Under the pieces are notes generated by a model. It did no database searches and was not told the origin of the DNA. It saw only the letters and a list, made by a program, of their open reading frames with translations. Made by a program: the position numbers and the translations under genes. 64,000 bases of DNA from Roseicyclus persicicus (lineage in GTDB: Bacteria > Pseudomonadota > Alphaproteobacteria > Rhodobacterales > Rhodobacteraceae). Location of the stretch: positions 1 through 64,000 of the forward strand of contig NZ_JAAZQQ010000004.1 of NCBI RefSeq assembly GCF_012395815.1, written 5' to 3'. This document shows, in pieces, positions 42,780-52,475 of this stretch; the first letter of the stretch is position 1, and each line of letters opens with the position of its first letter.

Positions 42780-44336
42780 ATGGCACAGGCAGGACCCACG
42801 CTGGCCGTCAGGATGGCCCGGGCCACCGGGCAGGCCCTGTCGCGCGTGGAGGTGCTGGCGCTCTTTCCCCTCATGACCCTGTCCGCGGTCTGGCTCGGGC
42901 TTGGCGACGTGGCGACGGTCACGGTGTTCCTCCTGCCCGCGCTGCTGGCGCTGCGTGGCCTCGGCCTCGGCGCCGGCGGCGCGGCGCTGGTGGGCGCCGG
43001 CCGCGGCGGCGTGCCCGGGCCGCGCGGCGGTCTCGCGGGGCGCGACGCGCTCCTGGCCATGCTCGACCGGGTCGCCGCGACGCCCGACCATGACACTGCC
43101 TGCATCCTGCTGCAGATCGACGGCTGGGACGGGCTGACCGACCGCTGGGGCGCCGAGGCGGCCGAGGATCTGGCGCTGCGCTGCGCCGAACGGCTGGCCA
43201 CCGCGCTCCGGCGGGACGATGTCGTGGCGCGGCTCGGCGATTCGCGCTTCGGCGTGGTGCTGCACCCGATCCCGGCCGCCCGCCTCGGCACCCGCGAGGC
43301 GATCACCGCGCGGCTCCGGGCAGTGCTGGGCGAACCCGTCGCCATCGACGGCAGCGCCGCGCGCCTCACCGTCTGCGCCGGGCACAGCGCGCTCCTGCGC
43401 GACGCGGGCCCCGTGCCCGAGGCGACGCTGGCCGCCGCCGAGGCCGCGCTGGCCGAGGCGCAGCGCAACGGGCCGAACGCCGTGCGCGCCTATGCCCCCG
43501 GCCTCCTCGGACAACGCCGCGACCGCGCGGACCTCGCCGCCGAGGTCGAGGATGCGCTGGCCGCCGACGAGATCCGGCCCTGGTTCCAGCCCCAGATCTG
43601 CACCGACACCGGCGTCATATCGGGCTTCGAGGCGCTGGCCCGATGGCACCACCCCCGGCGCGGCGTGCTCGCCCCGGCCGATTTCCTGCCCGCGGTCGAG
43701 GACGCGGGCCGCATGGACGCGCTCGGGCACCGCATCCTCGTCCACGCGCTGGCGGCCCTGCAGGCCTGGGACCGGGCGGGGCTTCGGGTGCCCTCGGTCT
43801 CGGTCAATTTCTCGGCGGGCGAGCTGCGCAACCCGATGCTGGCCGACCAGGTCGCCTGGGAGCTCGACCGCTGCGAGCTCCGCCCCGGCCGCCTGACCGT
43901 CGAAATCCTCGAAACCGTCGCCGCCCGGGGCGAGGACGATGCCGTCATCGCCACGCTCTCGGCGCTCCGGGCGCAGGGGGTCAACCTCGACCTCGACGAT
44001 TTCGGGATCGGGCAGGCCTCGCTCTCGGCGATCCGCCGCTTCGGCGTGACCCGGATCAAGATCGACCGCTCCTTCGTGCTGGGCCTCGACGGCGACCCAG
44101 AGCAGCGGGCCATGGTCGCCGCGATCCTGTCGATGGCCCGCCACCTCGGCGTCGAAACCCTGGCCGAAGGGGTCGAGACCCGCGAGGTGCAGGCGCTGCT
44201 GGCGCAGATGGGCTGCGACCACATGCAGGGCTTCCATATCGCGCGGCCGATGCCGCTGGACGACACCATCGCCTGGGCCACCGCCCACAACGAACGCATC
44301 GCCCAGCCCCCGGTCATCGGCCGCCGCGCCGGCTGA
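42780..44336 (+). CDS. EAL-domain c-di-GMP phosphodiesterase with degenerate GGDEF domain
   Basis: A 518-residue protein. Two hydrophobic segments at ~24-60 (VLALFPLMTLSAVWLGLGDV and TVTVFLLPALLALRGLGLGA), then a GGDEF-like domain in which the signature is LGDSRFG, so no cyclase activity is expected. The EAL domain (~260-505) is complete: GFEALARWHHP, SVNFSAGELRNP, VEILETVA, LDLDDFGIG, VTRIKIDRSFV, TLAEGVET. It probably breaks down c-di-GMP at the membrane; the degenerate domain may sense GTP. ATG 42780 follows ttcA by 71 bp. Confidence 0.88.
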   Translation: MAQAGPTLAVRMARATGQALSRVEVLALFPLMTLSAVWLGLGDVATVTVFLLPALLALRGLGLGAGGAALVGAGRGGVPGPRGGLAGRDALLAMLDRVAATPDHDTACILLQIDGWDGLTDRWGAEAAEDLALRCAERLATALRRDDVVARLGDSRFGVVLHPIPAARLGTREAITARLRAVLGEPVAIDGSAARLTVCAGHSALLRDAGPVPEATLAAAEAALAEAQRNGPNAVRAYAPGLLGQRRDRADLAAEVEDALAADEIRPWFQPQICTDTGVISGFEALARWHHPRRGVLAPADFLPAVEDAGRMDALGHRILVHALAALQAWDRAGLRVPSVSVNFSAGELRNPMLADQVAWELDRCELRPGRLTVEILETVAARGEDDAVIATLSALRAQGVNLDLDDFGIGQASLSAIRRFGVTRIKIDRSFVLGLDGDPEQRAMVAAILSMARHLGVETLAEGVETREVQALLAQMGCDHMQGFHIARPMPLDDTIAWATAHNERIAQPPVIGRRAG

Positions 44337-44654
44337 CGGCCGCCCGGGCCGGGGCAGGAGACACCCCGACGATCCCGGGTCGGACCGCCCCACCGCCCGA
44401 CCCGTCCCGGCGGCCCGAGGCGGACCGCCCGGCAGGCGTCCCCGCAGGTGGCCCCATGTCGCTCGACCCCTCGCCCCCCACGCCCGGTGCGGCGGCGCAC
44501 CCCATGCAGCCCGCACGCCGGACCGCCGCGCAAGCGGCCCGCCCCAGCAGGGACAGGCCCGCCACCCCTGCCCCCCGCGCCCAAAACGCCCCTTGACCTT
44601 TCGTCCCCCGATCTGTTGAACCCGCGGGGACATCAACCGCGGGGTCACCGAGAC
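44337..44654 (+). other. Intergenic region upstream of yidC
   Basis: 318 bp of very GC-rich sequence without a gene I can support. TTGACC at 44593-44598 followed 17 bases later by TTGAAC is a candidate yidC promoter with a weak -10. CCGCGGGG occurs twice just before yidC (near 44632 and 44649). A plus-strand frame from ATG 44457 of 46 codons is Pro/Ala-rich and looks non-coding. Confidence 0.4.
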
Positions 44655-46478
44655 ATGGACGATCAGAACAGAAACCTGATCCTCGCCACGGCGCTGAGCT
44701 TCCTCGTCATCCTTGTCTGGTTCCTCCTCTTCCCCCCGCCGGAGCCGCAGACCGACCCCAACGCCGCGGCCATCGTCGAGACCCAGGCCGGCAGCGCCGA
44801 GACCGGCATGGCGCTCCTGCCGCCCGCGGCCACCGGGGATCCCGCGGCGCTGGCCGAGGTCGAGGCCGCCGACCCCGCCGCCGAGGCCCCGCGCGTCCGC
44901 ATCGAGACGCCCGAGCTGGAAGGGTCCATCTCGCTGATCGGCGGCCGCATCGACGACCTGTCGCTGCGCGGCTACTTCGAGACGCTGGAGGAGGGCAGCC
45001 CGATCGTCCGCCTGCTCTCGCCCGTCGGCTCGGACGAGCCCTACTACGCCCTCTACGGCTGGGCCCCGGGCGGCGACCTCGGCTTCGAGGACGTGCCGGG
45101 CGCGAACACCGAATGGGCGCTCGAAAGCGGCGAGACCCTGACCCCCGAGACCCCGATCACGCTGGTCTGGGACAACGGCGCCGGCCTCATCTTCCGCCGC
45201 ACCATCGCCGTCGACGCGAACTTCATGTTCACCGTCACCCAGTCGGTCGAGAACACCGGCGCCACCGCCGCGCGGCTGGCCCCCTACGGCATCGTCGCCC
45301 GCCACGGCCTGCCCGACGACCTGCAGAACTTCTTCATCCTGCACGAGGGCGTGGTCCGCAAGGTCGACGGCCAGCTCGACGAGATCGCCTACGACGACAT
45401 CCCCGACCTCGACTTCGTGCAGCGCGAAGGCGCCGCCGCCGAGGTGGTCGAGGTGCAGTCCGACGGCTGGATCGGCTTCACCGACAAGTACTGGATGACG
45501 ACCCTCATCCCCGGCGCCGACCAGCCCTTCACCAGCGTCACCAAATACGTGGCGTCGGCCGACATCTACCAGACCGAGGCCCGCCTGCCCGCGATGACCG
45601 TCGAGGCCGGCCAGAGCGCCGAGGTGACGACCCAGCTCTTCGCCGGCGCGAAGGAATGGGAGACGATCCGCAACTATCAGGACCTCGCCGGCATCGACCG
45701 CTTCCTCGACTCGATCGATTGGGGCTGGTTCTACTTCATCACCAAGCCGATGTTCTGGCTGCTGCACAACCTGAACGTCCTGATCGGCAACATGGGCCTC
45801 GCCATCATCGCGCTGACGGTGATCATCAAGGCTGCGCTGTTCCCGCTCGCCTACAAGTCCTACGCCTCGATGGCCCGGATGCGCGAGCTGCAGCCGCAGA
45901 TGGAGAAGATCAAGGAGCGCGTGGGCGACGACCGGCAGAAGATGCAGGTCGAGATGATGGAGCTCTACAAGCGCGAAAAGGTGAACCCGGCCTCGGGCTG
46001 CCTGCCGATCCTGCTGCAGATCCCGATCTTCTTCTCGCTCTACAAAGTGATCTTCGTCACGCTGGAACTGCGCCATGCGCCGTTCTTCGGCTGGCTCAAC
46101 GACCTGTCGGCGCCCGACCCGTCGTCGATCATCAACCTTTTCGGCCTGCTGCCCTGGGCCGCGCCCGAACCCAACAGCCTGCTCGCGCTCATCTTCATCG
46201 GGGTGCTGCCGATCCTGCTCGGCATCTCGATGTGGCTGCAGCAGAAGCTGAACCCGCAGCCGACCGACCCGACCCAGGCCGCGATCTTCGCCTGGCTGCC
46301 CTGGGTGTTCATGTTCATGCTCGGAAGCTTCGCCTCCGGCCTGCTGGTGTACTGGATCGCGAACAACACGATCACCTTCATCCAGCAGTACATCATCATG
46401 AAGCGGCACGGCTACACGCCCGACCTGTTCGGCAACATCCGGTCGAGCTTCAAGCGCAAGAAGCCGCAGGGCAAATGA
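44655..46478 (+). CDS. yidC: Membrane protein insertase YidC
   Basis: A 607-residue Oxa1-family insertase. TM1 LILATALSFLVILVWFLLFP, a large periplasmic beta domain (~60-350), then the five-TM core: FYFITKPMFWLLHNLNVLIG, GLAIIALTVIIKAALFPLAY, the cytoplasmic loop YKREKVNPASGCLPILLQIP, and FMLGSFASGLLVYWIANNTI. It inserts small and respiratory membrane proteins with or without SecYEG. ATG 44655 matches MDDQNRNLI, the usual start. The stop overlaps the MOSC gene by 4 bp. Confidence 0.96.
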   Translation: MDDQNRNLILATALSFLVILVWFLLFPPPEPQTDPNAAAIVETQAGSAETGMALLPPAATGDPAALAEVEAADPAAEAPRVRIETPELEGSISLIGGRIDDLSLRGYFETLEEGSPIVRLLSPVGSDEPYYALYGWAPGGDLGFEDVPGANTEWALESGETLTPETPITLVWDNGAGLIFRRTIAVDANFMFTVTQSVENTGATAARLAPYGIVARHGLPDDLQNFFILHEGVVRKVDGQLDEIAYDDIPDLDFVQREGAAAEVVEVQSDGWIGFTDKYWMTTLIPGADQPFTSVTKYVASADIYQTEARLPAMTVEAGQSAEVTTQLFAGAKEWETIRNYQDLAGIDRFLDSIDWGWFYFITKPMFWLLHNLNVLIGNMGLAIIALTVIIKAALFPLAYKSYASMARMRELQPQMEKIKERVGDDRQKMQVEMMELYKREKVNPASGCLPILLQIPIFFSLYKVIFVTLELRHAPFFGWLNDLSAPDPSSIINLFGLLPWAAPEPNSLLALIFIGVLPILLGISMWLQQKLNPQPTDPTQAAIFAWLPWVFMFMLGSFASGLLVYWIANNTITFIQQYIIMKRHGYTPDLFGNIRSSFKRKKPQGK

Positions 46479-47218
46479 TCGGGACGCTGGCCCAGATCTG
46501 GCGCCACCCGATCAAGGGGATCGGGACCGAGCGGCTGGATCACGTGGGCCTGCGCCCCGACCGCCCCCTGCCCTGGGACCGCGCCTGGGCCGTGCTCGAA
46601 GAGGGCGGCGAGGCGGCCGAGGGCTGGCGCGCCTGCCGCAACTTCGTCCGCGGGGCCAAGGGGCCGTCGCTGATGGCGATCACCGCGCGGGTCGAGGGCG
46701 ACACGGTGCACCTGTCGCACCCCGACCGCCCGCCCCTGTCCATCGTGCCGGGCGAGGACGCGGCCGAGCTGGCCCTGCTGCCCTGGCTGAAACCGATCTA
46801 CCCCGCCGACCGCCGACCGCCGGCGGCGCTGGTCAAGGCGCCCGACATGGGGCTATCGGATGCGCCCTTCGCCTCGGTCGCCGTGCTCAACATGGCGTCG
46901 CTCCGCGCGCTGGGGCAGAAGCTCGGGATGGCGCTCGACCCGCGCCGATTCCGCGGCAACCTGTGGCTCGAGGGCCTCGCGCCCTGGGAGGAATTCGACC
47001 TCGTCGGCAAGCGCCTGTGCATCGGCGAAGCCGAACTCGACGTGGTCGAGCCGATCACCCGCTGCCGCGCGACCGAGGCCAACCCCGACACCGGCCGCCG
47101 CGACGCCGCGACGCTGGCCGCGCTCGAGGACGGCTGGGGCCACACCGATTTCGGCACCTACGCCATGGTGCGCAAGGGCGGCCGCGTGGCCGTCGGCGAC
47201 ACGGTGACCCTCGCATGA
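46475..47218 (+). CDS. MOSC domain-containing protein
   Basis: A 247-residue protein. MOSC_N-type start IGTLAQIWRHPIKGIGTERL with WDRAWAVLEE, then the MOSC core RRFRGNLWLEGLAPWEEFDL and GEAELDVVEPITRCRATEAN with the conserved Cys of sulfur-carrier MOSC proteins. The family is tied to molybdenum-cofactor sulfuration or N-hydroxyl reduction; the exact substrate is unknown. It overlaps both yidC and engB by 4 bp. Confidence 0.9.
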   Translation: MIGTLAQIWRHPIKGIGTERLDHVGLRPDRPLPWDRAWAVLEEGGEAAEGWRACRNFVRGAKGPSLMAITARVEGDTVHLSHPDRPPLSIVPGEDAAELALLPWLKPIYPADRRPPAALVKAPDMGLSDAPFASVAVLNMASLRALGQKLGMALDPRRFRGNLWLEGLAPWEEFDLVGKRLCIGEAELDVVEPITRCRATEANPDTGRRDAATLAALEDGWGHTDFGTYAMVRKGGRVAVGDTVTLA

Positions 47219-47871
47219 CGACGCCCCTGCCCTTCCCGCTCGCCCCCGAGCCCGACGCCGCCGCCCGCGAGGCCGGCCGTCTCCTCTTCGCCCAGGGCGC
47301 GGAGTTCCTGAAGGGCGTCGTCGCGATGGACGGGCTGCCCCCCGACGACCGCCCCGAGGTCTGCTTTGCCGGCCGCTCCAACGTGGGCAAGTCGACGCTG
47401 ATCAACGCGCTGACGGGGCGCAAGGCGCTGGCGCGCGCGTCGAACACGCCGGGCCGGACGCAGGAGATCAACTACTTCACCCTGACGGACAGCCACTACC
47501 TCGTCGACCTGCCCGGCTACGGCTATGCCGAGGCGCCCATCACGGTGGTGAAACAGTGGCAGGCGCTGCTGCGCGCCTACCTCGCCGGCCGCGCCACACT
47601 GCGCCGCGCCTTCGTGTTGATCGACGCGCGCCACGGCGCCAAGGCGGTGGACGAGGACATCATGGGCCTCCTCGACAAAGCCGCCGTGCCTTTCCAGGTG
47701 GTCCTGACCAAGGCCGACAAGGTCAAGCCGAAGGACCGCGACGCGGCGCTGGCCCGGACCCGGGCGGCCCTAGCCAAGCACCCCGCGGCCTACCCCGAGC
47801 TGATCCTGACCTCCTCGGAGGACGGGCTGGGGATCGAGACCCTGCGCGCCGCCATCGCGGCCATCGCCTGA
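47215..47871 (+). CDS. engB: Ribosome biogenesis GTP-binding protein EngB/YsxC
   Basis: A 218-residue GTPase acting in 50S subunit assembly. G1 [19 protein letters not shown]2/[15 protein letters not shown]3 [14 protein letters not shown]4 [11 protein letters not shown] and G5-like [10 protein letters not shown] are all visible. ATG 47215 overlaps the MOSC stop. Normal length for the family. Confidence 0.95.
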   Translation: MTTPLPFPLAPEPDAAAREAGRLLFAQGAEFLKGVVAMDGLPPDDRPEVCFAGRSNVGKSTLINALTGRKALARASNTPGRTQEINYFTLTDSHYLVDLPGYGYAEAPITVVKQWQALLRAYLAGRATLRRAFVLIDARHGAKAVDEDIMGLLDKAAVPFQVVLTKADKVKPKDRDAALARTRAALAKHPAAYPELILTSSEDGLGIETLRAAIAAIA

Positions 47872-47962
47872 CCGGCCCCTTCATCTTTCCCCAAATACGC
47901 GAACCCGCCGCTTCACACGGGCGCCCCGGTCGCCTATTCAAGCCCCATCGACGAGGCCCGAG

Positions 47963-48823
47963 ATGAAGAAACGTGACATGACCCGCGACTACATGGCCGC
48001 CGCCCGCACCCTGAGCGAGGCGCTGCCCTACCTGCAACGCTTCAACGACGCCATCGTGGTGGTGAAGTTCGGCGGCAACGCCATGGGCGACGACGACGCG
48101 ATGGCCAGCTTCGCGCGCGACATCGTGCTGCTGCGCCAGGTCGGCGTGAACCCGGTCGTGGTGCATGGCGGCGGGCCGATGATCAACGACCTCCTCGACA
48201 AGCTCGGCATCCAGTCCGAGTTCATCGACGGCAAGCGCGTCACCGACGCGGCGACCGTCGAGGTGGTCGAGATGGTGCTGTCGGGGCTGGTGAACAAGCG
48301 GATCGTGCAGGCGATCAACGCGCAGGGCGGCAAGGCGGTGGGGCTGTCGGGCAAGGACGCCTCGCTCATGGTCTGCGAGCCGGCGGATGCCAAGTTCGGC
48401 TTCGTGGGCGAGCCGGTCGAGGTGAACCCGGCCGTGGTCCACAACCTGTTCGAGGACGACATGATCCCGGTGATCGCGCCGGTCGGCGTGGGCCGCAAGG
48501 GCGAGACCTTCAACGTGAACGGCGACACGGCCGCCGGCGCCATCGCCGCGGCGCTGAAGGCGGACCGCCTGTTGTTGCTCACGAATGTCGCGGGCGTGAA
48601 GAACGCCGCCGGCGAGCTGGTGACCGAGCTGAAGGCCGCCGAGGTCGAGGAGATGACCCGCGCGGGCGTGATCTCGGGCGGGATGATTCCCAAGACCGAG
48701 ACCGCGCTGCAGGCGGTGCGCGGCGGGGTGCGGGCCTGCACCATCGTCGACGGGCGCGTGGCCCACGCGGTGCTGCTGGAGCTGTTCACCGAGCATGGCG
48801 CGGGGTCGATGATCCGCGCCTGA
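47963..48823 (+). CDS. argB: Acetylglutamate kinase
   Basis: A 286-residue ArgB, the second step of arginine synthesis. [20 protein letters not shown] (phosphate loop), [40 protein letters not shown] and [16 protein letters not shown] are diagnostic. The N-terminal extension [20 protein letters not shown] is typical of arginine-feedback-inhibited hexameric forms. ATG 47963 lies 92 bp after engB; part of the arrangement yidC-MOSC-engB-argB. Confidence 0.96.
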   Translation: MKKRDMTRDYMAAARTLSEALPYLQRFNDAIVVVKFGGNAMGDDDAMASFARDIVLLRQVGVNPVVVHGGGPMINDLLDKLGIQSEFIDGKRVTDAATVEVVEMVLSGLVNKRIVQAINAQGGKAVGLSGKDASLMVCEPADAKFGFVGEPVEVNPAVVHNLFEDDMIPVIAPVGVGRKGETFNVNGDTAAGAIAAALKADRLLLLTNVAGVKNAAGELVTELKAAEVEEMTRAGVISGGMIPKTETALQAVRGGVRACTIVDGRVAHAVLLELFTEHGAGSMIRA

Positions 48824-48834
48824 CCGGGCGCACC

Positions 48835-48856
48835 GGGCGTACACAGGGCGTACACA
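48835..48856 (+). repeat. Tandem 11-bp repeat, two copies
   Basis: GGGCGTACACA twice in direct contact, preceded by the related GGGCGCACC, between argB and the iron-sulfur protein gene. Eleven bases is about one DNA turn, so both copies present the same face. It may be chance or a binding site. Confidence 0.45.
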
Positions 48857-48907
48857 CCCCGTGCACGGCGACGCCGCCGCGGCGGGACAGGCGAGGAAAG
48901 GGCGGAG

Positions 48908-49561
48908 ATGGCCGGGCTGGACGAGATCGAGGCCCGCCTCGCCCCCCACAGCCTCGCGGTGTTCGGCGGGGTCCACCCCGGCCCGGATGACGGCGCGCCC
49001 GAGGGCTGCGCCACGCTGCTGCTGCTCGGGCCGGACGAGCCCGGCTTCTGGGCCCATGTCACCGCCGAGCCCGAGTTCGCCGACGGCCGCCCCGACCCGC
49101 TGGACCGCTGGTCGCGCCGGGTGATCGGGCGGCTGGCCTGCGACCTCGGCGCCAAGGCGCTGTTCCCCTTCGGCGGGCCGCCCTGGCGGCCCTTCCTCGC
49201 CTGGGCGACGCGGAGCGGGCGGGCCTGGGTCAGCCCGGTGGGCCTCTTGGTGCACGACCGGGCGGGGCTGATGGTGTCCTACCGGGGGGCGCTGGCGCTG
49301 CGCGGGCGCCTCGACCTGCCCGCGCCGCCCCCGGCCCCGCCCTGCGACGGCTGTGCCCGGCCCTGCGTCACCGCCTGCCCGGTTGGCGCGCTGACCCCGG
49401 CAGGCTATGACGTCGGGGCCTGCCACGCCTTCCTCGACACCGGGGCGGGGCGGGAGTGCCTCGACCGGGGCTGCCGCGCGCGGCGGGCCTGCCCGGTCAG
49501 CGCGGGATACGGCCGCCGGACCGAGCAGTCGGCGTTTCACATGCGGAGCTTTCACCCATGA
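48908..49561 (+). CDS. 4Fe-4S ferredoxin-like protein
   Basis: A 217-residue protein. The C-terminal third has CDGCARPCVTACPVGAL and RECLDRGCRARRACPVSAG, two Cys clusters like those of QueG/ferredoxin domains. The N-terminal 130 residues (ALFPFGGPPWRPFLAWATRS, GLLVHDRAGLMVSYRGALAL) are similar to epoxyqueuosine reductase-related ferredoxins, but the cobalamin domain is missing. Possibly an electron carrier; role unknown. Its stop overlaps the next gene's ATG by 4 bp. Confidence 0.75.
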   Translation: MAGLDEIEARLAPHSLAVFGGVHPGPDDGAPEGCATLLLLGPDEPGFWAHVTAEPEFADGRPDPLDRWSRRVIGRLACDLGAKALFPFGGPPWRPFLAWATRSGRAWVSPVGLLVHDRAGLMVSYRGALALRGRLDLPAPPPAPPCDGCARPCVTACPVGALTPAGYDVGACHAFLDTGAGRECLDRGCRARRACPVSAGYGRRTEQSAFHMRSFHP

Positions 49562-50058
49562 CGCTGACCCTGATCCTGACGCGGCACGCGAAATCGGGCT
49601 GGGATGACCCCGCCCTCGACGACCATGACCGCCCGCTGAACGCCCGCGGCCAGGCCGACGCGCCGAGGATCGGGGGCTGGCTGCGGAGCAAGGGCTACCT
49701 GCCCGACCGGGCGCTGGTGTCCTCGGCCCGGCGCACGCAGGAAACCTGGGAGCGGCTGTCGCCCGAGCTGGGGCGGCCGGTGCCGATGACGGTGGTGCCG
49801 GCGCTCTACCACGCCGAGGCGGGCGAGATCCTGGGCCAGCTGCGCCGCGCCGAGGGGCGGACGGTGATGGTGATCGGGCACAACCCGGGGATCGGGGAAT
49901 TCGCGCACCGCATCGTCGAGGACCCGGCCGAGCACCCGCGCTTCCTGGACTACCCGACCTGCGCCACGCTGGTGGCGGAATTCCCCGGCGAGACCTGGGG
50001 CGACGTCGACTGGTGGTCGGGGCGCGTGGTGGATTTCGTGGTGCCGCGCGACCTGTAG
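49558..50058 (+). CDS. SixA-type histidine phosphatase
   Basis: A 166-residue phosphoglycerate-mutase-like protein. LILTRHAKSGWDDPALDDHD is the RH(A/G)xS motif with the catalytic His; ALVSSARRTQETWERL and VMVIGHNPGIGEFAHRI contain the second Arg and His. SixA proteins dephosphorylate phosphohistidine, e.g. in phosphotransferase systems. ATGA overlap with the Fe-S protein gene. Followed at once by a cluster of palindromes. Confidence 0.85.
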   Translation: MTLTLILTRHAKSGWDDPALDDHDRPLNARGQADAPRIGGWLRSKGYLPDRALVSSARRTQETWERLSPELGRPVPMTVVPALYHAEAGEILGQLRRAEGRTVMVIGHNPGIGEFAHRIVEDPAEHPRFLDYPTCATLVAEFPGETWGDVDWWSGRVVDFVVPRDL

Positions 50059-50062
50059 CGAC

Positions 50063-50152
50063 GCCACACTCTTGCAAGAGTGTGGCCAGACCCTTGCAAG
50101 GGTCTGGCGCATGGCCTTGCAAGGCCATGGCAGGGTCTTGCAAGACCCTGCC
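50063..50152. repeat. Four tandem perfect palindromes sharing the core CTTGCAAG
   Basis: Palindromes at 50063-50086 (arm GCCACACTCTTG), 50085-50108 (arm GCCAGACCCTTG), 50110-50129 (arm CATGGCCTTG) and 50129-50152 (arm GGCAGGGTCTTG). Each is perfect, with no loop beyond TTGCAA. The arms differ, while CTTGCAAG is constant. Centres fall at 50074.5, 50096.5, 50119.5 and 50140.5, i.e. 22, 23 and 21 bp apart. They fill the space between the convergent SixA-type and bztD genes, so in RNA they could end transcripts from both sides; no T-run follows. Confidence 0.85.
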
Positions 50153-50164
50153 GCGGCGGGGCGG

Positions 50165-50965
<801 letters not shown>

Positions 50966-50977
50966 GGGGTGGCCTCC

Positions 50978-52474
50978 TCAGCGGCGGTCGGTCTGGAGCT
51001 TGCGCTCGAGATACATGGAGTAGCGGGACATGAAGAAGCAGAACACGAAGAACAGCAGGCCCACGAAGATGTAGAGCTCCCAGTAGATGCCGTTCCATTC
51101 CGCGGTGGCGCGGATCGCGTTGGTCAGGCCCAGCGGGTCGCGCAGGCCGATGAAGACCACCAGCGTCGTGTCCTTGAACAGCCCGATGAAGGTGTTCACG
51201 ATCCCCGGGATGGAGATCTTGAGCGCCTGCGGCAGCACGATCAGGCGCATCGCCTTCCAGTAGTCGAGCCCGAGGCTGTCGGCGGCCTCGTACTGGCCCT
51301 TGGGCAGCGCGGCGAGGCCGCCCCGCACCACCTCGGCCAGGTAGGCCGAGGCGAAGAGCGTGACCATGATGATGACGCGCAGCAGGAGGTCGAAGTTCGT
51401 GCCCGGCGGCAGGAAGTAATTCAGCAGGAGCGAGGCGGTGAACAGCCACACGATCAGGGGCACGCCGCGGATGACCTCGATGAAGGTCACGCAGATCCAC
51501 TTGATCAGCGGCATGGACGACTGCCGGCCCAGCGCCAGCACGATGCCCAAGGGCAGCGACAGCACGATGCCCGAGGTGCCGATGATGATGGCTAGCATGA
51601 AGCCGCCGAAATCGTCGGACGGGATCGCCTCGAGCCCGATCGGCATGGCCGCGTTCAGCACGCCGGTCACGTGGGGCAGGAGCGGGAACAGGCCGATGTC
51701 CGCGAAGGGGAGCGGGTTCAGAAAGATGGCGAGGACGGCGACGATGCCGGCCAGCATCCCCAGGAGCGCGCCCGACGCGGCCGCCACCACGCGCCCGACA
51801 AGGATCGCGGCGACGAGGCCCACGGCCACCGAGACCGGCCCCCAGATGGTGCCGCCCCAGAGCAGGAACACGGCGACGAAGGGGTAGGCGAGCGAGAACC
51901 ACAGCAGCTTGCGCGGCAGGCTGGAGTAGAGGATCGGCGCAACCGCGACGACCAGCAGCGCCAGCGCCATGAGCGGGCGCCAGTAGCCGAAGAAGAACAC
52001 GACGAGGTTGCCGATGTCGGCCTTCATCGCGGCGATGAACTCGATCCGGGCGGTGGAGTTCGAGCCGGGGCCGAACACCGCCTCGAGCCCGCCGGCCGCG
52101 GCCAGCTCGTCGGAATAGAACCACGAGGCCAGCAGCTGGTTGTCGGTGGGGTAGAAGCCGAACAGGATCTGCAGCCAGCGCTCGTTGATCACCGCCCAGC
52201 AGGCGGCGGTGCTGAGCCCGCGCTCGTCGCGGATCGCGCGGCATTCCCCGAGCGAGCCCGCGTCCCAGATCCCCTGCAGGGTCCAGGGCAGGATGGCCGA
52301 GAGGATCGACCAGATCAGGTAGATCGAGACGATCGTCAGCAGGCCGTTGGACCAGGACGAGAACAGGTTCTCGCGGATCCAGCGGATCGCCCCGGTTTCC
52401 CCCGGCGGCGGGGGCGCGGGCGGGAGCATGGTGTCGCGGGCGAAGGCGACGCTGTGGGCGTGGGTATCGCTCAT
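50978..52474 (-). CDS. bztC: Glutamate/glutamine/aspartate/asparagine ABC transporter permease
   Basis: A 498-residue permease, much longer than usual HisM-type ones because of extra N-terminal membrane segments, as known for BztB/BztC. The conserved HEQRTGYTIFR-related core is LALGRQSSMPLIKWICVTFI with EVIRGVPLIVWL and the EAA-like GGLAALPKGQYEAADSLGLD. ATG 52474 is separated from the bztB stop by one base. With BztB it forms the inner-membrane channel. Confidence 0.93.
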   Translation of the reverse strand: MSDTHAHSVAFARDTMLPPAPPPPGETGAIRWIRENLFSSWSNGLLTIVSIYLIWSILSAILPWTLQGIWDAGSLGECRAIRDERGLSTAACWAVINERWLQILFGFYPTDNQLLASWFYSDELAAAGGLEAVFGPGSNSTARIEFIAAMKADIGNLVVFFFGYWRPLMALALLVVAVAPILYSSLPRKLLWFSLAYPFVAVFLLWGGTIWGPVSVAVGLVAAILVGRVVAAASGALLGMLAGIVAVLAIFLNPLPFADIGLFPLLPHVTGVLNAAMPIGLEAIPSDDFGGFMLAIIIGTSGIVLSLPLGIVLALGRQSSMPLIKWICVTFIEVIRGVPLIVWLFTASLLLNYFLPPGTNFDLLLRVIIMVTLFASAYLAEVVRGGLAALPKGQYEAADSLGLDYWKAMRLIVLPQALKISIPGIVNTFIGLFKDTTLVVFIGLRDPLGLTNAIRATAEWNGIYWELYIFVGLLFFVFCFFMSRYSMYLERKLQTDRR

Positions 52475-52475
52475 C

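Noticed and set aside
47723-50143. An 806-codon minus-strand open frame over argB, the Fe-S protein and the SixA-type gene
   Set aside because: It opposes four genes with clear family motifs and translates to Pro/Arg/Ala-rich sequence without domains.
50063-50152. CRISPR array
   Set aside because: The units are palindromes with differing arms and no constant repeat/spacer alternation; no cas genes are in the window.
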